DNA of 8,007 nt from Bifidobacterium breve (GTDB lineage Bacteria > Actinomycetota > Actinomycetes > S36-B12), in the NCBI GenBank assembly GCA_945870085.1, contig CAMBQX010000077.1, positions 1 through 8,007 of the forward strand. Reading direction: 5' to 3'. Positions 5,977 through 8,007 of the stretch are shown here, piece after piece; position 1 is the stretch's first letter, and each line of letters opens with the position of its first letter. The position numbers were made by a program, and so were the translations under genes. Under the pieces are notes generated by a model. The model did no database searches, was not told the origin of the DNA, and saw nothing but the letters and a program-made list of their open reading frames with translations.

Positions 5977-6074
5977 GCCACCGGAATCGCCATGCGCCGC
6001 GAAAATGCGATTTCTTCTTCTTTTGGCTCAGGCCGTCGTTCTCCCGGGATACCATGAAAATTCCGTCCGGTGGC
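5977..6074. repeat. Inverted repeat in the divergent intergenic region (9-bp arms)
   Basis: GCCACCGGA at 5977-5985 is repeated as its exact reverse complement TCCGGTGGC at 6066-6074, 80 nt apart. The flanks also contain GGACGG (5972-5977) against CCGTCC (6063-6068). It lies within the roughly 150-bp gap between the molybdoenzyme and the secreted-protein gene. It could be a pair of sites for one regulator acting on both genes, or chance. I could not find convincing promoters for either gene in the gap; a pyrimidine tract (TTCTTCTTCTTTT, 6012-6024) is the only other visible oddity. Confidence 0.3.
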
Positions 6075-6080
6075 TTTATT

Positions 6081-6086
6081 GAGGAG
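6081..6086 (+). promoter_or_regulatory. Shine-Dalgarno GAGGAG that sets the start of the secreted protein
   Basis: GAGGAG lies 6 nt before ATG 6093, ideal spacing. It decides between this start and several in-frame codons further upstream, starting from 5952, that would place the signal peptide in the interior of the protein. Confidence 0.75.
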
Positions 6087-6092
6087 TATTTG

Positions 6093-7442
6093 ATGTTTGG
6101 TAAGAATGGGCACCGTGCGACCTGTGCAGCAGTGGCTTTTGCGGTGGCTGCCACCTCGTGGGCGTTGCTGCCGGCCAGTGCATTCGCTGCCCCAGCACCC
6201 GAGCCGGTGACAATCGCCCCGTTGCTAAAGCTGGATGTCATCATTGGCGCGGATATGTGGGACACCGTGCCGCGCATCATGTCGCTCACCTTGAACTTCA
6301 CGGACATCATCGGGGTTCCTGGCGCTGATTCGAAAGACGAAGCCACGGCGAAGGCGGCAGTGGTTGCAGCCGGTGGGGCCTGGAGCGAGATTGCAGCCAA
6401 AGCATGCAGCACTAAGCCAACCCAGGTCTCTCATACCACCGCGGTTACACCTGAGCAGTACTACGGCGTAACGGGCATCGCGGGCGTACACAACACAGAT
6501 GTGGTGCAGGTGCAGACCTCTTGGCCCGCACTACCCAGCACCCTTGATGGGTCTGACTTCAAAGTAACGTTAAATGACGGCACAATCGCCACAGCGATCT
6601 CGGCGGGCGTGATGCCGAACTTTGAATACAACGAGCGATCGGTGCTTATTCTCAATGGTGAGTTCGGCAATCGACTGCCGAAAAGTGATCCAGCGGTTAA
6701 GTACCCGGTAAAGGTCGAGATCGTGGCTGATGCGACGCCACTGCAATTGGTTGGCCCGCGTGGTCGCCTTGTTAGTGCTGTTGGCATGACCATGACAAAC
6801 GATAAAACTCCTTATGACACCCAGCCCGCTGACCCAACTCTTTGGACGGGGCCGCGGGTAATTGCCGCGAAGATCACCCACATGTCGACTCTGGGTGAAG
6901 GTGGCCCCGAGCCGGTGAGCAAGAAGCTGCTGCCGAATGACGGGATTTCGATTTTCGGGAAAAAGGCCGCCGAGTTTCGCGTGCGAATGCTCACGGTGGG
7001 CGGTGCGCTTTCACCAAATGGAGTGCGTGGGCTTTACCCCGCGGATTACCGTAATTACTTCCGCCTAGTGGCTCGCGACCGCAAGGGCAAACTCATCCCT
7101 CTGGTTAATGCGGGCCAGGAATATCTGATAGATGGGCAGCCGATAACCGTCGTTGGGCTAGCCGACCTTGGCAAGAAGGCGAAGACATATGACGAGTGCT
7201 ATCAAGAGGACAGCGAGAATCAGATCGACATAATCCTGTCTGGCAGTGCTAAGGCAGCGAAGAGCATTGCGTTCTTGGATATTCCGGCGGACGGTGGAGG
7301 CTACCTACCGCTTTACAACGATGGTGGTCCGGGCAAGAACCCGACCCCTGGCGTTGTCTACACAGCCAAGAGCCCAAGACACACGGTTAGTGTGATGAAC
7401 GGTCTCGTCGACCCGATGCGCACTACCTACAACGCGGGCTAA
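6093..7442 (+). CDS. Secreted protein of unrecognised family
   Basis: A 449-aa protein with a clear Sec signal peptide: basic start (GKNGHR), hydrophobic core at about 11-26 and an A-F-A cleavage site after residue 32. I do not recognise the family. The mature part is Val/Thr/Gly/Pro-rich with many predicted short strands, so probably beta-sandwich. Distinct stretches are KLDVIIGADMWDTVPR near the start, FKVTLNDGTIATAISAG then NFEYNERSVLILNGEFGNRL in the middle, and FGKKAAEFRVRMLTVGG, LYPADYRNYFRLVARD and IDIILSGSAKAAKSIAFLDI near the end. The mature form has two cysteines (C105 and C369), which could form one disulfide. There is no LPXTG, C-terminal membrane helix or lipobox, so it should be released or non-covalently bound. 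It is divergent from the molybdoenzyme; a functional tie is possible but unproven. A hairpin follows the stop. Confidence 0.88.
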   Translation: MFGKNGHRATCAAVAFAVAATSWALLPASAFAAPAPEPVTIAPLLKLDVIIGADMWDTVPRIMSLTLNFTDIIGVPGADSKDEATAKAAVVAAGGAWSEIAAKACSTKPTQVSHTTAVTPEQYYGVTGIAGVHNTDVVQVQTSWPALPSTLDGSDFKVTLNDGTIATAISAGVMPNFEYNERSVLILNGEFGNRLPKSDPAVKYPVKVEIVADATPLQLVGPRGRLVSAVGMTMTNDKTPYDTQPADPTLWTGPRVIAAKITHMSTLGEGGPEPVSKKLLPNDGISIFGKKAAEFRVRMLTVGGALSPNGVRGLYPADYRNYFRLVARDRKGKLIPLVNAGQEYLIDGQPITVVGLADLGKKAKTYDECYQEDSENQIDIILSGSAKAAKSIAFLDIPADGGGYLPLYNDGGPGKNPTPGVVYTAKSPRHTVSVMNGLVDPMRTTYNAG

Positions 7443-7462
7443 AGCGGGTAGGAAATGAGCGC

Positions 7463-7495
7463 GGGCGGACACTTGGTATGACCAAGCATCCGCCC
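7463..7495. terminator. Strong hairpin between convergent genes, likely bidirectional terminator
   Basis: GGGCGGA (7463-7469) pairs with TCCGCCC (7489-7495), then after a two-base mismatch CTTGGT (7472-7477) pairs with ACCAAG (7481-7486), leaving a three-base loop. It starts 20 nt after the secreted-protein stop. On the + strand it is followed by AAAAA, not T, and on the - strand the T run precedes it, so it is not a classic U-tailed terminator. Hairpins without a U tract are common between convergent actinobacterial genes, and that is the likely role here. Confidence 0.6.
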
Positions 7496-7497
7496 AA

Positions 7498-7525
7498 AAA
7501 CAGATTTACCTAAACAGATTTACCT
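7498..7525. repeat. Perfect tandem duplication, 2 x 14 bp, over a stop codon
   Basis: The unit AAACAGATTTACCT occurs at 7498-7511 and immediately again at 7512-7525 with no mismatch. On the - strand each unit reads AGGTAAATCTGTTT. The unit next to the gene supplies the last Arg codon and the TAA stop of the 100-aa protein; the second is a fossil copy just downstream. It sits 2 nt from the terminator hairpin. Most simply a recent slippage duplication. Confidence 0.85.
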
Positions 7526-7822
7526 AGTCCAAGCGTGCACCAGATCGAGCAGGACGCGGCTGGGCGCGCCCTCAATCAGCGGCTCGATCGCATCCATAAA
7601 GGCGCCGAAGAAGACATCGCTGTTAACGGCGGCAGCTTCGTCATGATCCCCATAAACTCCGATGCCGCGAACCACCCCGGCACCTTCATCGCCAACGACG
7701 ATAATGCTAAGTAGTGCGGGGTTTAGTTCCATGTACGTGTGCGCGAATTCTGAGTAGAGGTCAAGTACGTCTGTGTAATGCCCTGGCTTGACGTTCAGGG
7801 TGAATTCAACAACTTCGGCCAC
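7520..7822 (-). CDS. Conserved-looking small protein, possible dimeric alpha/beta-barrel
   Basis: A 100-aa protein without signal peptide or membrane segment. It starts with a strand (VVEFTLNVKPG), then a helix (YTDVLDLYSEFAHTYMEL), two strands (LLSIIVVGD and VVRGIGVYG), a long acidic helix (DEAAAVNSDVFFGAFMDAIEPL) and a last strand (RVLLDLVHAW). This beta-alpha-beta-beta-alpha-beta order is that of the ferredoxin-like dimeric alpha/beta-barrel (ABM-like) proteins. Members include monooxygenases and heme or ligand binders, but I cannot assign a function and the fold is my reading by eye. GTG at 7822 is supported by AGGAG six nt upstream. The stop lies in a 14-bp tandem repeat. Convergent with the secreted-protein gene. 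Confidence 0.8.
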   Translation of the reverse strand: MAEVVEFTLNVKPGHYTDVLDLYSEFAHTYMELNPALLSIIVVGDEGAGVVRGIGVYGDHDEAAAVNSDVFFGAFMDAIEPLIEGAPSRVLLDLVHAWTR

Positions 7823-7828
7823 GATCTG

Positions 7829-7833
7829 CTCCT
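7829..7833 (-). promoter_or_regulatory. Shine-Dalgarno AGGAG that fixes the GTG start of the 100-aa protein
   Basis: Read on the - strand, AGGAG is followed by CAGATC and then GTG at 7822. The ideal 6-nt spacing supports this non-ATG start. No better upstream start is visible. Confidence 0.75.
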
Positions 7834-7905
7834 AAATAGTTGGGAGGACACAAGGTACAACAAAGCGAATATTTGTGGACCGAGCAGAGGTGCCAAAGTT
7901 TGCTC

Positions 7906-8007
7906 ATGCTTGCGAACGTTGTGGAATTTGACCGGTCGACGGTGGCGGCTCTGTGGCCGGCGCTCTGCAAATTGGCGTGGGACACCTCACCGCGCTCTCC
8001 CGTGGCT
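7906..8007 (+). CDS. Possible 5' end of a gene running off the window
   Basis: An open frame from ATG 7906 to the edge gives 34 codons (MLANVVEFDRSTVAALW...), with G/C-biased third positions like the neighbouring genes. A GAGG lies at 7887-7890, 15 nt before the ATG, or 9 nt before an in-frame TTG at 7900, so the start is unclear. It would be divergent from the 100-aa gene, sharing the 7823-7905 gap as promoter region. The piece is too short to recognise a family and could be spurious. Confidence 0.35.
   Translation, partial: MLANVVEFDRSTVAALWPALCKLAWDTSPRSPVA

Noticed and set aside
6012..6024. Pyrimidine tract TTCTTCTTCTTTT as a possible regulatory element
   Set aside because: Short and simple sequence, no paired structure or promoter spacing to support a role.
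5952..6092. N-terminal extension of the secreted protein upstream of 6093
   Set aside because: It would bury the signal peptide. The GAGGAG at 6081-6086 has ideal spacing to ATG 6093.
5946..6113. N-terminal extension of the molybdoenzyme to 6113
   Set aside because: It would overlap the start of the divergent gene and place the twin-arginine segment about 75 residues in. ATG at 5963 or 5993 remains possible.
5873..6412. 179-codon open frame on the - strand
   Set aside because: It crosses the divergent gap and both well-supported genes, with no RBS or recognisable motif.
1..8007. CRISPR array, tRNA/rRNA gene, insertion sequence or prophage
   Set aside because: No spaced repeats, cloverleaf, transposase motif or terminal inverted repeats were seen by eye. 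A tRNA/IS search tool would settle it.

Overview
The window looks like a piece of an actinobacterial chromosome. The DNA is moderately GC-rich by eye. The DUF3159 membrane protein is a family I know mainly from Actinobacteria, and the actinobacterial-type methyltransferase, the single-polypeptide VKOR and several GTG starts agree with this. Three starts also lie exactly 6 nt after a TANNNT -10-like hexamer, as expected for leaderless mRNAs, which are common in this phylum. I cannot name a genus. I see no tRNA, rRNA, CRISPR array, insertion sequence or phage gene.

Region 1 (1-748): the 3' end of an Fpg/Nei-type DNA glycosylase, with only its zinc finger in the window, meets a convergent DUF3159 membrane protein. 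Their stop codons share the palindrome TTAA. Region 2 (749-4032): a short divergent promoter region, then four closely spaced genes on the + strand. They encode a SAM-dependent methyltransferase, a PLP enzyme of the cysteine-desulfurase-like class that lacks the desulfurase cysteine, a GNAT acetyltransferase, and a VKOR-type disulfide-forming membrane enzyme. The first three are 8-12 nt apart and probably co-transcribed.

Region 3 (4033-4644): a compact type II toxin-antitoxin module made of a ribbon-helix-helix antitoxin and a Doc/Fic-fold toxin that overlap by 4 nt. A 9-bp direct repeat with an 11-bp period covers the likely -10 and is the probable autoregulatory operator. Region 4 (4625-5945, - strand): a two-gene redox unit. 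A sulfite-oxidase-fold molybdopterin enzyme with a twin-arginine-like N-terminus is followed, with a 17-nt overlap, by a four-helix di-heme cytochrome b that probably links it to the quinone pool. The cytochrome gene overlaps the toxin gene tail to tail by 20 nt.

Region 5 (5946-7505): divergent from the redox pair is a 449-aa secreted protein with a clear Sec signal peptide and a strong RBS. I do not recognise its family. It ends at a strong hairpin. Region 6 (7498-8007): a perfect 2 x 14 bp tandem repeat covers the stop codon of a 100-aa protein on the - strand. A possible divergent gene runs off the right edge.

No clearly new multi-gene system is evident. The items most worth following are the unrecognised secreted protein beside the Mo/cytochrome b pair, the non-desulfurase PLP enzyme between a methyltransferase and an acetyltransferase, and the operator/leaderless architecture of the toxin-antitoxin unit.
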